From Phycicoccus jejuensis (GTDB lineage: Bacteria > Actinomycetota > Actinomycetes > Actinomycetales > Dermatophilaceae), in the NCBI RefSeq assembly GCF_000720925.1, contig NZ_JOEE01000003.1, forward strand, positions 1 to 64,000: a stretch of DNA of 64,000 bases, given 5' to 3'. The notes under the pieces are model-generated. The model saw only the letters and a list, made by a program, of their open reading frames with translations. It was not told the origin of the DNA and searched no databases. Position numbers and translations under genes: made by a program. Shown here piece by piece: positions 9,801-17,397 of the stretch (its first letter is position 1; the number at the start of each line of letters is the position of its first letter).

Positions 9801-11533
9801 ACCTCGCCGCCGCCCGCCAGGCGATCCCGGTGCGCGTGGCCGGCGAGGACCGCTGGGCCGCCATCGACGACGCCTCCCGGCTGCGCGACGCCCTCGGGGC
9901 CTCGCTCCCACCGGGTGTGCCGCAGACCTTCCTCGAGCCGGTCACCGACCCCCTCGGCGACCTCGTCGCGCGCTACGCCCGCACCCACGCGCCCTTCCAC
10001 GCCTCCGAGGTCGCCCGGGCCTACGGCATCGGGGTCGCCGTGGCCGCGCAGACCCTCGCCCGGCTCGTCTCCTCGGGGCGTGTCGTCGAGGGCGAGCTCC
10101 TGCCGACCGGCGGCGGCTCCACCGAGTTCTGCGACGCCGAGGTCCTGCGGATGCTCCGCCGGCGCTCGCTCGCGGCGCTGCGCGCCGAGGTCGAGCCGGT
10201 CACGCCCGACGCCTTCGGGCGCTTCCTCGGCGAGTGGCAGGGCATCGGTGGGCGACTGCGTGGGCGCGACGGCGTCCTGCGGGCCGTCGAGCAGCTGAGC
10301 GGTGCGGTCCTGCCCGCGAGCGCCGTCGAGTCGCTCGTCCTGCCCGCCCGCGTCGCCGACTACACCCCGGCCCTGCTCGACGAGCTGATGGCCGGGGGCG
10401 AGGTGCTGTGGTGCGGCCACGGCTCCCTCCCCGGCGACGACGGCTGGGTGTCGCTGCACCTCGCCGACTCCGCGCACCTCACGCTGCCCGGCCCGGACCC
10501 GGAGCGGGTGCCGACCGAGCAGGGCATCGCCGTCCTCGACCTCCTCGCCGGTGGCGGCGCCCACTTCTTCCGGGGCCTCTCCGACCAGGTCGGCAGCACC
10601 GACGACGAGGCGCTCGCCACGACCCTCTGGGACCTCGTCTGGTCCGGCCGCGTCACCGGCGACACCTTCGCCCCCGTGCGCGCCGTGCTCGCGGGCGGCC
10701 GGACGGCGCACAAGCGCAGCACGCCCGCGCCGCGTCGCACCCGGTACGGCAGCCGCCGTGGTCCGCTCGGGGCGCTGGGGTCCGCCCCGTCGCGGCCGGC
10801 CTTCCCGGCGCGCTCCGGCCCCGCCCGGGTGACCGGTCGGTGGGCGCTGCTGCCGCCGGCCGACGCCGACCCGACGCTGCGCGCGCTCGCGACCGCCGAG
10901 CTGCTGCTCGACCGGCACGGCATCGTCACCCGCGGCGCGGTGGCCGCCGAGGAGGTCCCCGGCGGCTTCGCCGGCGTCTACCGGGTGCTCGGCAAGGCCG
11001 AGGAGAGCGGCCGCGTGCGGCGCGGCTACTTCGTCGAGGGGCTCGGCGCGTCGCAGTTCGGCACCTCGGGCGCGGTCGACCGGCTCCGCGCCGGCACCGG
11101 TCCGGCGGGCGGTGAGAAGCGGGGCGATCCCACGACGGTCGTCCTCGCGGCGAGCGACCCGGCCAACCCCTACGGCGCGGCCCTGCCGTGGCCGGACCGG
11201 GTCGCCGAGCCGTCCGACGGCGAGGGCGACGACAAGCGGCGCCGGCACCAGCCGGGGCGCAAGGCCGGGGCGGTCGTCGTCCTCGTCGACGGCGTCCTCG
11301 CGCTCTACGTCGAGCGCGGCGGCAAGACGCTGCTCACCTTCGCCGACGACCCGGCCGTCCTCGCCCTCGCCGCCTCGGCCCTGGCCGACGCCGTCCGGCG
11401 GGGCCACCTCGGACGGATCACCGTCGAGAAGGCCGACGGCGGGCAGCTCCTCGGCTCCGACCACCCCGTCGTCTCGGCGCTCGAGGCCGCCGGGTTCCAC
11501 CTCACCCCCCGCGGTCTGCGGATGCGGCGGTGA
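6830..11533 (+). CDS. lhr: Lhr-type ATP-dependent DNA helicase
   Basis: This 1567-residue superfamily 2 helicase has Walker A APTGSGKT (Lys51), the DEVH box VVLDEVHALAG near residue 165, motif III SATVRPVEE, and motifs IV to VI (TSSLELGIDMG, QRVGRAGHQ) near 390-430. The long region after the two RecA folds is the winged-helix and C-terminal extension that defines the Lhr family, whose bacterial members translocate 3'-5' on ssDNA and act in repair. ATG 6830 is preferred over GTG 6821 because GAGAGG lies at a workable distance only for ATG. The nei2 gene follows after six bases, the same pairing as in mycobacteria. Confidence 0.93.
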   Translation: MPADVLDRFSPATAAWFRGSFSAPTAAQEGAWEAVSSGHHALVVAPTGSGKTLSAFLWALDRLASEPVPEERLKRCRVLYVSPMKALAVDVERNLRSPLVGIRHAATRLGLPEPDITVAVRSGDTPADERRAFARSPSDVLITTPESLFLLLTSAAREALAGVETVVLDEVHALAGTKRGAHLALSLERLDGLLERPAQRIGLSATVRPVEEVARYLAGGRPVDIVQPPSTKEWDLKVVVPVPDMSELGQPTGDLAGAASGQEQRASIWPHVEERIVDLVADHTSTLVFSNSRRLAERLTTRLNEIWEERVEAADGADEVGAEGATPRPAVLKAAPAQVMAQSGQSAGAAPVLARAHHGSVSKEQRGQIEEELKSGRLPAVVATSSLELGIDMGAVDLVVQVESPPSVASGLQRVGRAGHQVGAVSRGVLFPKFRGDLVQTAVVVERMLSGSIEALHVPQTPLDVLAQQVVAMCALDEWTVDDVLALARRSAPYATLTRPVLESVLDMLAGRYPSEDFAELRARITWDRLSDTLTGRRGAQRLAVTSGGTIPDRGLYAVFLATGEGPGRRVGELDEEMVYESRVGDLFTLGTSTWRIEDITHDRVLVTPAPGLPGRLPFWKGDSLGRPAELGRAVGEFVREVEALSPTAARERVMAAGLDEWAADNLLTYLREQREATGHVPDDRTVVVERFRDELGDWRIAVHSPFGAQVHAPWALALSARMRDRFGVDVQAMHGDDGIVLRLPDLEFDDVEGIDRRSVGRELLDLVTLDPDDVRGIVTDEIGGSALFASRFRECAARALLLPRRRPDRRQPLWQQRQRASQLLEVASRFPTFPIVLEAVRECVQDVFDVPGLVELMRDVAGRKVTVVEVESSTPSPFAKSLLFGYVAQFLYEGDTPLAERRAAALALDPSLLAELLGGSEGLALRDLLDAEQVARTEAELQRLTPERAARDGDDVLDLLRVLGPLSVDGVLQRCREGVTGADVEGWLADLAAARQAIPVRVAGEDRWAAIDDASRLRDALGASLPPGVPQTFLEPVTDPLGDLVARYARTHAPFHASEVARAYGIGVAVAAQTLARLVSSGRVVEGELLPTGGGSTEFCDAEVLRMLRRRSLAALRAEVEPVTPDAFGRFLGEWQGIGGRLRGRDGVLRAVEQLSGAVLPASAVESLVLPARVADYTPALLDELMAGGEVLWCGHGSLPGDDGWVSLHLADSAHLTLPGPDPERVPTEQGIAVLDLLAGGGAHFFRGLSDQVGSTDDEALATTLWDLVWSGRVTGDTFAPVRAVLAGGRTAHKRSTPAPRRTRYGSRRGPLGALGSAPSRPAFPARSGPARVTGRWALLPPADADPTLRALATAELLLDRHGIVTRGAVAAEEVPGGFAGVYRVLGKAEESGRVRRGYFVEGLGASQFGTSGAVDRLRAGTGPAGGEKRGDPTTVVLAASDPANPYGAALPWPDRVAEPSDGEGDDKRRRHQPGRKAGAVVVLVDGVLALYVERGGKTLLTFADDPAVLALAASALADAVRRGHLGRITVEKADGGQLLGSDHPVVSALEAAGFHLTPRGLRMRR

Positions 11534-11539
11534 TCGTCG

Positions 11540-12415
11540 ATGCCCGAGGGTGACACCGTCCACCGGACGGCCGACCGGCTGCACCGCGCCCTCGCCGGCC
11601 GCGTCGTGACGCACGCCGAGCTGCGCTGGCCCTCGGCCCCGGACGTCGACCTGCGCGGGGCGACCACGCTCGAGGTCGTGGCCCGCGGCAAGCACGTCCT
11701 CCAGCGCTTCGACACCGGCTCGACCCTCCACACGCACCTGCGGATGGAGGGCCAGTGGCGCGTCGAGCACCCCGGCCCGCGCACCGAGCGCACGCTGCGT
11801 CGGCAGGACCTGCGCGCCGCCGTGCTCACCGACGAGTGGTCCGGCTTCGGGCTGCGCCTCGGGATGCTCGACCTCGTGCCGACGGCCCGCGAGTCCGACC
11901 TCGTCGGTCACCTCGGCCCGGACGTCCTCGGCCCCGACTGGGACCCCGACCTCGCCCGCGACCACGTGCTCGCCCATCCGCGCACGCTCGTCGAGGCGCT
12001 CCTCGACCAGCGCACCCTCGCCGGGGTCGGGACCTTCTGGGCCAGCGAGCTGCTCTTCATCGAGCGGCTGTTCCCGTGGCAGCCGGCCGCCGAGGCCGAC
12101 CCCGACCGGCTCGACCGGATGCTCGCCCGGCTGCACCGGCTCATGGCGGCGGCCGAGCGGACCGGGTGGCAGGGCAGCACCGGCATCCAACGGGCCGGCG
12201 AGGAGGCCTACGTCCACGCCCGCTCGGGCCGACCCTGCCGCCGCTGCGGCAGCACCGTGCGCGTCGCGATGGCCGGCGTGCCTCCTCGGGAGCGGACGAT
12301 CTTCTCGTGCCCGACGTGCCAGGGCGGTCTCGCCCCCACCGACGACGGCCGCCCCCAGCGCCCCCTCGGCAGCACCCCGGGCCCGCGCGGCGCCTACCGC
12401 CGCCGCACCCCCTGA
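11540..12415 (+). CDS. nei2: Endonuclease VIII-like DNA glycosylase (Fpg/Nei family)
   Basis: The 291-residue protein begins MPEGDTVHRTADRL; Pro2 is the nucleophile and Glu3 the catalytic acid of the Fpg/Nei family, which removes oxidised bases and nicks the abasic site. The H2TH region (GTFWASELLFIERL) and a C-terminal zinc finger with four cysteines (CRRCG and FSCPTCQGG) are intact. The start lies 6 bases after the lhr stop, so helicase and glycosylase are likely co-expressed. This supports a joint role in oxidative or alkylation damage repair. Confidence 0.92.
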   Translation: MPEGDTVHRTADRLHRALAGRVVTHAELRWPSAPDVDLRGATTLEVVARGKHVLQRFDTGSTLHTHLRMEGQWRVEHPGPRTERTLRRQDLRAAVLTDEWSGFGLRLGMLDLVPTARESDLVGHLGPDVLGPDWDPDLARDHVLAHPRTLVEALLDQRTLAGVGTFWASELLFIERLFPWQPAAEADPDRLDRMLARLHRLMAAAERTGWQGSTGIQRAGEEAYVHARSGRPCRRCGSTVRVAMAGVPPRERTIFSCPTCQGGLAPTDDGRPQRPLGSTPGPRGAYRRRTP

Positions 12416-12428
12416 TCCACAAGCCTCC

Positions 12429-12482
12429 ACCACCCCACGAGCCCCCGCCGCCCCACGAGCCCCCGCGGCCTCACGAGCCCCC
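12429..12482. repeat. Three 18-base tandem repeats
   Basis: Three consecutive 18-base units share the core CACGAGCCCCC; the third differs in the first half. They begin just after the nei2 stop. Confidence 0.8.
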
Positions 12483-12494
12483 AACGCCTCCACT

Positions 12495-12513
12495 TTTCGG
12501 GGTCACCCCGAAA
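12495..12513. terminator. Small palindromic hairpin, candidate terminator
   Basis: TTTCGGGG and CCCCGAAA form a perfect 8-bp stem around TCA. With T's before and A's after, it could end transcription on either strand between convergent nei2 and clgR. Confidence 0.5.
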
Positions 12514-12595
12514 TGTCCACGAGACCCCGGCTCGGAACCGGCGTGTCGCGGACGTCCCCCTGTGTCGCGCCCTGCCGGTGCCCCCTCGCCGCGCC

Positions 12596-12658
12596 GGTGC
12601 CAGCTCGCCGTGCCGGGGTGATCCCGCCGAGACGGTGCCGGCTCGCCGTGCCGGGGTG
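12596..12658. repeat. 25-base direct repeat pair
   Basis: Bases 12596-12620 and 12634-12658 are identical except at one position and lie 38 bases apart. They are within the 3' side of the clgR gap and have no visible coding role. Confidence 0.75.
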
Positions 12659-12714
12659 CCATGACACCTCGGCGCCGCGAGGTCGGGCCGGCAGGGTGAG
12701 GTCGGGACCGGGGC

Positions 12715-13023
12715 TCAGGCCGCGGAGGCGGAGACCTCGTCGGCGGCGATGGCCGGCGCGACGGGCAGGGTGACCGGGGCGGTCATCGTCTCGACGTGGG
12801 CGACGCGGTCGCGCACGAGGGAGAGCAGCTCGGAGAGGGTCATCCCGAGGCCGTCGCAGACCGAGGCGAGCAGCTCGGAGGAGGCCTCCTTGGTGCCGCG
12901 CTCGATCTCGCTGAGGTAGCCGAGCGAGACCGCCGAGGACTTGGCGACGTCGCGCAGCGTCCGCTTCTGCGCGGTGCGCACCTCGCGGAGCACCTCGCCC
13001 AGCTCATGGCGGAGCAGGATCAC
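12715..13023 (-). CDS. clgR: ClgR, XRE-family regulator of Clp protease genes
   Basis: The 102-residue protein reads [20 protein letters not shown] and [20 protein letters not shown], with the HTH at about residues 20-45 followed by [20 protein letters not shown], the strongly conserved ClgR core. In corynebacteria and mycobacteria ClgR activates clpP/clpC and repair or envelope-stress genes and is itself a Clp substrate; the Ala-rich C terminus ending SASAA fits a degradation tag. GTG 13023 follows GAGAGGAGG at ideal spacing. The order pgsA-clgR is conserved. A stress-sigma-like promoter lies about 150 bases upstream. Confidence 0.9.
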   Translation of the reverse strand: MILLRHELGEVLREVRTAQKRTLRDVAKSSAVSLGYLSEIERGTKEASSELLASVCDGLGMTLSELLSLVRDRVAHVETMTAPVTLPVAPAIAADEVSASAA

Positions 13024-13223
13024 GGTGCCTCCTCTCGGGACGTCAGCTCGTCGGTGGTCGCCCTACGGTACCGCGCCGGGGCCTCGTCGGCAGGGAGGTT
13101 CCGGACGGTCCCGACCTCGTGGACGAGCCGAGGCGTGAGGCTCGTGGCCCGGGCCCGCGGCCGGTCCTCGGAGAACGCGCGCTCCCCCACGGCTGTTCCC
13201 GCCGGCCGCGCCGCCCCCGTCAT
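13020..13223 (-). CDS. Possible 67-residue ORF linking pgsA and clgR
   Basis: An ATG at 13223, just past the pgsA stop, opens a 67-codon frame whose TGA overlaps the clgR GTG start in a GTGA junction, as expected for translational coupling. The product ([20 protein letters not shown] at the start) is Arg/Ala-rich and resembles nothing I recognise. A candidate stress promoter lies inside it. It may be a real small leader gene, or simply an open frame in GC-rich DNA; the doubtful composition keeps confidence low. Confidence 0.25.
   Translation of the reverse strand: MTGAARPAGTAVGERAFSEDRPRARATSLTPRLVHEVGTVRNLPADEAPARYRRATTDELTSREEAP
13174..13200 (-). promoter_or_regulatory. SigE/SigH/SigR-like promoter upstream of clgR
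   Basis: On the minus strand GGGAAC (13200-13195) is followed 17 bases later by CGTT (13177-13174), matching the GGAAC/T-N18-GTT pattern of actinobacterial stress ECF sigma factors. It would give a leader of about 145 bases. Known clgR genes are driven by SigE in M. tuberculosis and SigH in C. glutamicum. Confidence 0.5.
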
Positions 13224-13225
13224 GA

Positions 13226-13969
13226 TCACCGCGAGGCTCCCCCGGACCGTCGCGCCGCGCGCTCGGCGCGCTTGCGCACCGCGCGCTCGCTCGTGCGCCG
13301 CAGCCGCAGGGCCTGGACGAGGTAGTCGACCCCGGTGACGACGGTGACGACGACAGCGGCCCCGAGCAGGGTCCACGACAGGGCGTCCCAGAAGCCGCTG
13401 AAGGGCAGCGTCCAGCGCGGCCAGAGGAAGAAGCCGATGCCGAAGGTCTGCAGCAGCGTCTTGACCTTGCCGCCGCGCCCCGCGGCCATGACGCCGTGCC
13501 GGATGACCCAGAAGCGGATCGCGGTGATGCCCCACTCGCGCACCAGGACGAGCACGGTGACCCACCACATGACCTCGCCGACGCTCGAGAGGCCGACGAG
13601 GGCCATCGTCACGAGCGCCTTGTCGGCGATCGGGTCGACGACCTTGCCGAAGTTCGTCACGAGGCCGCGGCTGCGCGCGAGGTCGCCGTCGATGCGGTCG
13701 GTGATCATCGCGACCGCGAAGACCCCGAAGGCCGCCCAGCGGTAGGCCGGGTCCTCGCCGCCGTGCGTGAGCAGCAGCCAGCCGAAGACCGGGACGAGGG
13801 CGAGGCGCAGCACCGTGAGGTAGTTGGCGATGTTCCACGCGCTCGGGCCGGTCTCGGGCACGACCGGGCTCGCGGGGTCGATGCCGACGCGGTAGGGGTC
13901 GCTCATCCGCCCGTCGGCGAGCGGCCCGGGCCGCACGGGGCGTGGCGGGCGGGGGGTGGGTTCGCTCAT
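13226..13969 (-). CDS. pgsA: CDP-diacylglycerol-glycerol-3-phosphate 3-phosphatidyltransferase
   Basis: This 247-residue membrane enzyme would make phosphatidylglycerophosphate. The CDP-alcohol phosphotransferase signature D-x2-D-G-x2-A-R-x8-G-x3-D-x3-D is complete at Asp91 to Asp116 ([12 protein letters not shown] then GKVVDPIAD). Four or more hydrophobic helices follow. An N-terminal Pro-rich tail of about 40 residues precedes the fold. ATG 13969 overlaps the rimO stop as ATGA; an internal ATG at 13906 is a weaker alternative. It forms an operon rimO-pgsA, with clgR downstream. The cinA gene often found after pgsA in relatives is absent here. Confidence 0.92.
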   Translation of the reverse strand: MSEPTPRPPRPVRPGPLADGRMSDPYRVGIDPASPVVPETGPSAWNIANYLTVLRLALVPVFGWLLLTHGGEDPAYRWAAFGVFAVAMITDRIDGDLARSRGLVTNFGKVVDPIADKALVTMALVGLSSVGEVMWWVTVLVLVREWGITAIRFWVIRHGVMAAGRGGKVKTLLQTFGIGFFLWPRWTLPFSGFWDALSWTLLGAAVVVTVVTGVDYLVQALRLRRTSERAVRKRAERAARRSGGASR

Positions 13970-15381
13970 CGCGGCTCCACCAGCAGGTCGACTCCCTCCG
14001 CCCCCACGACGACGCCCTCGACGAAGGACCCGACGGCGGGCAGCGCACCGTCGGTCATCCGCACGTGGCACACCCCGTCGACGTCCGGCCCCTGGTGGTC
14101 GGCCCGGCCGACGACGACCAGGGCGTCGTCCTCGTCGTGCTCCTCGACGAGGACGGTGACGGGCTCCCCGACGCGCTCGAGGGCGCGCTGCGCGGTCAGC
14201 TCCTCGACGAGGGCGGAGACGCGCTCGACCCGCTCGGCGACGACGTCCTGCGGCAGGTGGCCGTCGAGGGTCTCGCCCTCGGTGCCGTCCTCGTCCGAGT
14301 AGCCGAACACGCCGACGACGTCGAGCCGGGCCGCGGTGAGGAAGCGCTCGAGCTCCTCGACGTCGGCCTCGGTCTCGCCCGGGAACCCGACGATGACGTT
14401 GCTGCGGGCGCCGGCGAGCGGCTGACGTGCGCGCACGCCCTCGAGCAGCCCGAGGAAGGGCTCGGTGCCGCCGAAGCGGCGCATCCGGCGCAGCAGCGGG
14501 GTCGAGGCGTGCTGGAAGGACAGGTCGTACCAGGGCGAGACGCCGGGCGTCGCGGCCATCGTCTCGAGCAGGCCGGGGCGCACCTCGGCCGGCTGGAGGT
14601 ACGACACGCGGACGCGCTCGACGCCGTCGATGGCCGTGAGCTCGGGGAGGATCGACTCCAACAGCGTGAGGTCGCCGAGGTCCTTGCCGTACGACGTCGA
14701 GTTCTCGCTGACGAGGAACAGCTCGCGCACGCCCTGCCCGGCGAGCCAGCGCGCCTCGGCGAGGACGTCGGTGGGCCGGCGCGACACGAACGAGCCGCGG
14801 AACATCGGGATGGCGCAGAAGGCACAGCGACGGTCGCAGCCGCTCGCGATCTTCAGCGGCGCCCACGGGGCCGACCCGAGGCGCGAGCGGACGACCTCGG
14901 CGTCGTGCCCGGGCAGCGCCACGCTGTCGGACGCCGCAGGGCGCTCGACCGGCGAGAGCGGCAGCAGGCGACGGCGGTCGGTCGGGACGTGGGACTGGGG
15001 GCGGCTGCCGGCGAGGATGCCCTGGAGGTGGGTCGACATGTCGGCGTAGGAGTCGAACCCGAGCACCGCGTCGGCGTCCGGCAGCTCGTCGGCGAGGGTG
15101 CGCCCGTAGCGCTCGGCGAGGCACCCGACGGCGACGACGGCCTGGGTGCGCCCGGTCTCCTTGAGGTCGGCCGCCTCGAGGAGTGTGTCGATGGAGTCCT
15201 TCTTCGCCTGCTCGACGAAGCCGCACGTGTTGACGAGGGCGACATCGGCGTCGGCGGCGTCGTCGACGAGGGTCCACCCGTCGGCCGCGAGCCGGCCGGC
15301 GAGCTCCTCCGAGTCGACCTCGTTGCGGGTACAGCCGAGGGTCACGAGCGCGACGCTGCCGCGGGTCGCACTGGTCGTCAT
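13966..15381 (-). CDS. rimO: Ribosomal protein S12 methylthiotransferase
   Basis: The 471-residue protein has the three parts of a methylthiotransferase. The N-terminal UPF0004 domain has its cysteines in [17 protein letters not shown] and VGCLAERYG. The radical-SAM core has [11 protein letters not shown] near residue 180, where the three cysteines bind 4Fe-4S. A C-terminal TRAM-like region ends in [15 protein letters not shown]. RimO adds a methylthio group to an aspartate of S12. The gene lies in a divergent leaderless pair with the dipeptidase gene and overlaps pgsA downstream by ATGA. Confidence 0.92.
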   Translation of the reverse strand: MTTSATRGSVALVTLGCTRNEVDSEELAGRLAADGWTLVDDAADADVALVNTCGFVEQAKKDSIDTLLEAADLKETGRTQAVVAVGCLAERYGRTLADELPDADAVLGFDSYADMSTHLQGILAGSRPQSHVPTDRRRLLPLSPVERPAASDSVALPGHDAEVVRSRLGSAPWAPLKIASGCDRRCAFCAIPMFRGSFVSRRPTDVLAEARWLAGQGVRELFLVSENSTSYGKDLGDLTLLESILPELTAIDGVERVRVSYLQPAEVRPGLLETMAATPGVSPWYDLSFQHASTPLLRRMRRFGGTEPFLGLLEGVRARQPLAGARSNVIVGFPGETEADVEELERFLTAARLDVVGVFGYSDEDGTEGETLDGHLPQDVVAERVERVSALVEELTAQRALERVGEPVTVLVEEHDEDDALVVVGRADHQGPDVDGVCHVRMTDGALPAVGSFVEGVVVGAEGVDLLVEPR

Positions 15382-15387
15382 GCCGCC

Positions 15388-15393
15388 ACTCTA
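15388..15393 (-). promoter_or_regulatory. Leaderless -10 box of rimO
   Basis: TAGAGT on the minus strand ends six bases before the rimO ATG at 15381, with no Shine-Dalgarno sequence between. Confidence 0.5.
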
Positions 15394-15426
15394 GTTGCGC
15401 CGGGTCGGCCCCTCGGGCACCCCCGG

Positions 15427-15432
15427 TAGGGT
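15427..15432 (+). promoter_or_regulatory. Leaderless -10 box of the dipeptidase gene
   Basis: TAGGGT ends seven bases before ATG 15440. Together with the rimO box it makes a compact divergent promoter region of under 60 bases. Confidence 0.5.
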
Positions 15433-15439
15433 CGCGCGC

Positions 15440-16633
15440 ATGCTCGAGCACACGCAGGCCCGCATCGCCGCGCTGCTCGCGGACCACCCGGTCCTCGACG
15501 GCCACAACGACCTGCCCTGGGAGGCCCGCGAGCGGGTCGGCTACGACTGGGAGCGCCTCGACCTCGCGGCCGGCGGGCTCCCCACCCACACCGACCTCCC
15601 GCGGCTGCGCGAAGGCGGGGTCGGCGCCCAGTTCTGGTCGGTCTTCGTCCCCGCCGAGCTCCAGGGCGACGCCGCCGTCGCGGCCACGCTCGAGCAGGTC
15701 GACGCCGTGCACGAGATGGTCCGACGCCACCCCGGTGACCTTGCCCTCGCGACGACCCGCGCCGAGGTCGAGCAGGCCCTCGCGACCGGCCGCATCGCCT
15801 CCCTCATGGGCGCCGAGGGCGGGCACAGCATCGACTCCTCGCTCGGTACCCTCCGGATGCTCTTCGCCCTCGGCGTCCGGTACATGACGCTCACCCACAA
15901 CGACAACGTGCCGTGGGCGGACTCCGCCACCGACGAGGCGGTGCTCGGCGGTCTCTCGGCGTTCGGCCGCGAGGTCGTCCGCGAGATGAACCGGCTCGGG
16001 ATGCTCGTCGACCTCAGCCACGTCTCGGCCGACACCATGCGTGACGCGCTGGAGGTCACCGAGGCGCCCGTCGTCTTCTCGCACTCGTCGGCGCTCGCCG
16101 TCTGCGACCACCCCCGCAACGTCCCCGACGACGTCCTCGAGCGCCTGCCCGGCAACGGCGGCGTCTGCATGGTGACGTTCGTGCCCAAGTTCGTCTCCCC
16201 CGCCGTGCGCGAGTGGGACCTCGAGGCCGCCGATGCCGCAGCGGCCGAGGGCATCTCGTCGTCCGACTTCGTCGCCTACACCGCGTTCACCGCCGCCCGC
16301 CGCCGGACCCACCCGGCCCCCGCGGCCACGGTCGACGACGTCGTGGCGCACTGCGAGCACGTGCGCGAGGTCGCCGGCGTCGAGCACATCGGCCTCGGGG
16401 GCGACTACGACGGCGTCGACGTGCAGCCGGCGGGCCTCGAGGACGTCAGCGGCTACCCCCGGCTGCTCGCCGCCCTCGCCGAGCGCGGGTGGAGCGACGC
16501 CGACCTCGGCGCCCTCACGAGCGGCAACGCCCTGCGCGTCCTCGGGGAGGCGCAGGAGCGCGCCGGCGAGATCGCCGCGACCCGCGGCCCCGGCCTGGCG
16601 CGGATCGAGGTCCTCGACGGGGTCGCCGTCTGA
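15440..16633 (+). CDS. Membrane dipeptidase family (peptidase M19) protein
   Basis: The 397-residue protein matches the renal-dipeptidase-like M19 family, zinc hydrolases that split dipeptides including D-amino-acid forms. Metal-site segments are visible: DGHNDLPWE near residue 19 (His-x-Asp), [38 protein letters not shown] and the late GLGGDYDG. It lacks a signal peptide, so it is probably cytoplasmic despite the family name. It converges with the ion-channel-like gene after a 28-base gap. Confidence 0.87.
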   Translation: MLEHTQARIAALLADHPVLDGHNDLPWEARERVGYDWERLDLAAGGLPTHTDLPRLREGGVGAQFWSVFVPAELQGDAAVAATLEQVDAVHEMVRRHPGDLALATTRAEVEQALATGRIASLMGAEGGHSIDSSLGTLRMLFALGVRYMTLTHNDNVPWADSATDEAVLGGLSAFGREVVREMNRLGMLVDLSHVSADTMRDALEVTEAPVVFSHSSALAVCDHPRNVPDDVLERLPGNGGVCMVTFVPKFVSPAVREWDLEAADAAAAEGISSSDFVAYTAFTAARRRTHPAPAATVDDVVAHCEHVREVAGVEHIGLGGDYDGVDVQPAGLEDVSGYPRLLAALAERGWSDADLGALTSGNALRVLGEAQERAGEIAATRGPGLARIEVLDGVAV

Positions 16634-16661
16634 GCGACGGGGACGCCCCGGGCGCAGCAGG

Positions 16662-17363
16662 TCAGGGGCGGTTGCGCATCACCGTCAGCGCGACGAGCCG
16701 CGAGATGACCATCGCGACGTAGAGCACGCCGCCGAGCTGCTCGATGGTGCTCACGGCGCGGGCCTCGGGCTTGACCGCGACGACGTCGGAGAGGCCGACG
16801 CTCGTCAGCTGGGCCGCCGAGAGGTAGATCAGCTCGAGGAAGGTACGACGATCGGACTCCGCGTGCCCGATGAACGAGCCGGGCCAGATCTCCTGGATCG
16901 CGAGGAAGACGTAGGCGAACGCGAAGACGAGCACCGTGAAGGCGGCGCCGACGGCGAAGAGCTCGTCCTTGGTCACCCAGGAGTCCTCGAACATGTACGA
17001 GATGAGCGCGTACGCCGTGTAGAAGTAGAAGAGCGCGAGCACCGAGTGCGCGAACACCAGCACGGAGCCGGTGTCGTCGACGAGGCTCCAGATCTCGAGC
17101 ACGGCCGCGGGCAGGGCGAGGGTCGCCGAGAGCCACGTGAGCGCCGGCGTGCTGCGCACGGTGAAGACGGCGGTGACGAGCGCGGCGAGGCTGAGCAGCG
17201 AGATGACGGCGCGTCCGCCCTCGGTGTCCTCGAGGAAGGGCAGCAGGAGGATGACGAGGATCTGCACCGCGAGGAGCATGGCCGAGGGCTGCTTGCGCAG
17301 CGTCGCCTTCCACCGCTCCCACGTCGACGGCGGCTCCCGCAGCTCCTCCCAGGTCGAGGTCAT
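16662..17363 (-). CDS. Ion-channel-like membrane protein with atypical selectivity filter
   Basis: The 233-residue protein has about six hydrophobic segments (near 28-43, 52-69, 74-92, 101-122, 136-157 and 208-228). Between the last two lies a pore-loop-like stretch, LELIYLSAAQLTSVGLSD. This layout matches the Ion_trans_2 potassium-channel pore, but the filter reads TSVGLSD (187-193) instead of TVGYGD. It may be a channel of altered selectivity or a non-conducting relative. A TACCGT box six bases before ATG 17363 suggests a leaderless mRNA. Confidence 0.65.
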   Translation of the reverse strand: MTSTWEELREPPSTWERWKATLRKQPSAMLLAVQILVILLLPFLEDTEGGRAVISLLSLAALVTAVFTVRSTPALTWLSATLALPAAVLEIWSLVDDTGSVLVFAHSVLALFYFYTAYALISYMFEDSWVTKDELFAVGAAFTVLVFAFAYVFLAIQEIWPGSFIGHAESDRRTFLELIYLSAAQLTSVGLSDVVAVKPEARAVSTIEQLGGVLYVAMVISRLVALTVMRNRP

Positions 17364-17369
17364 GGGAGC

Positions 17370-17375
17370 ACGGTA
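17370..17375 (-). promoter_or_regulatory. Leaderless -10 box of the channel-like gene
   Basis: TACCGT on the minus strand ends six bases before the ATG at 17363. Confidence 0.45.
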
Positions 17376-17397
17376 GCCGGGCGGCGACCGCGGCCGG

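Larger units (their letters stand above)
12416..12714. other. Repeat-rich intergenic region between nei2 and clgR
   Basis: No convincing gene is seen in this 299-base convergent gap. It holds three 18-base tandem copies of a CCCCACGAGCCCCC-type unit (12429-12482), a small perfect hairpin (12495-12513) and two 25-base direct repeats differing at one base, at 12596-12620 and 12634-12658. It probably carries the transcription ends of both neighbours. Confidence 0.7.
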
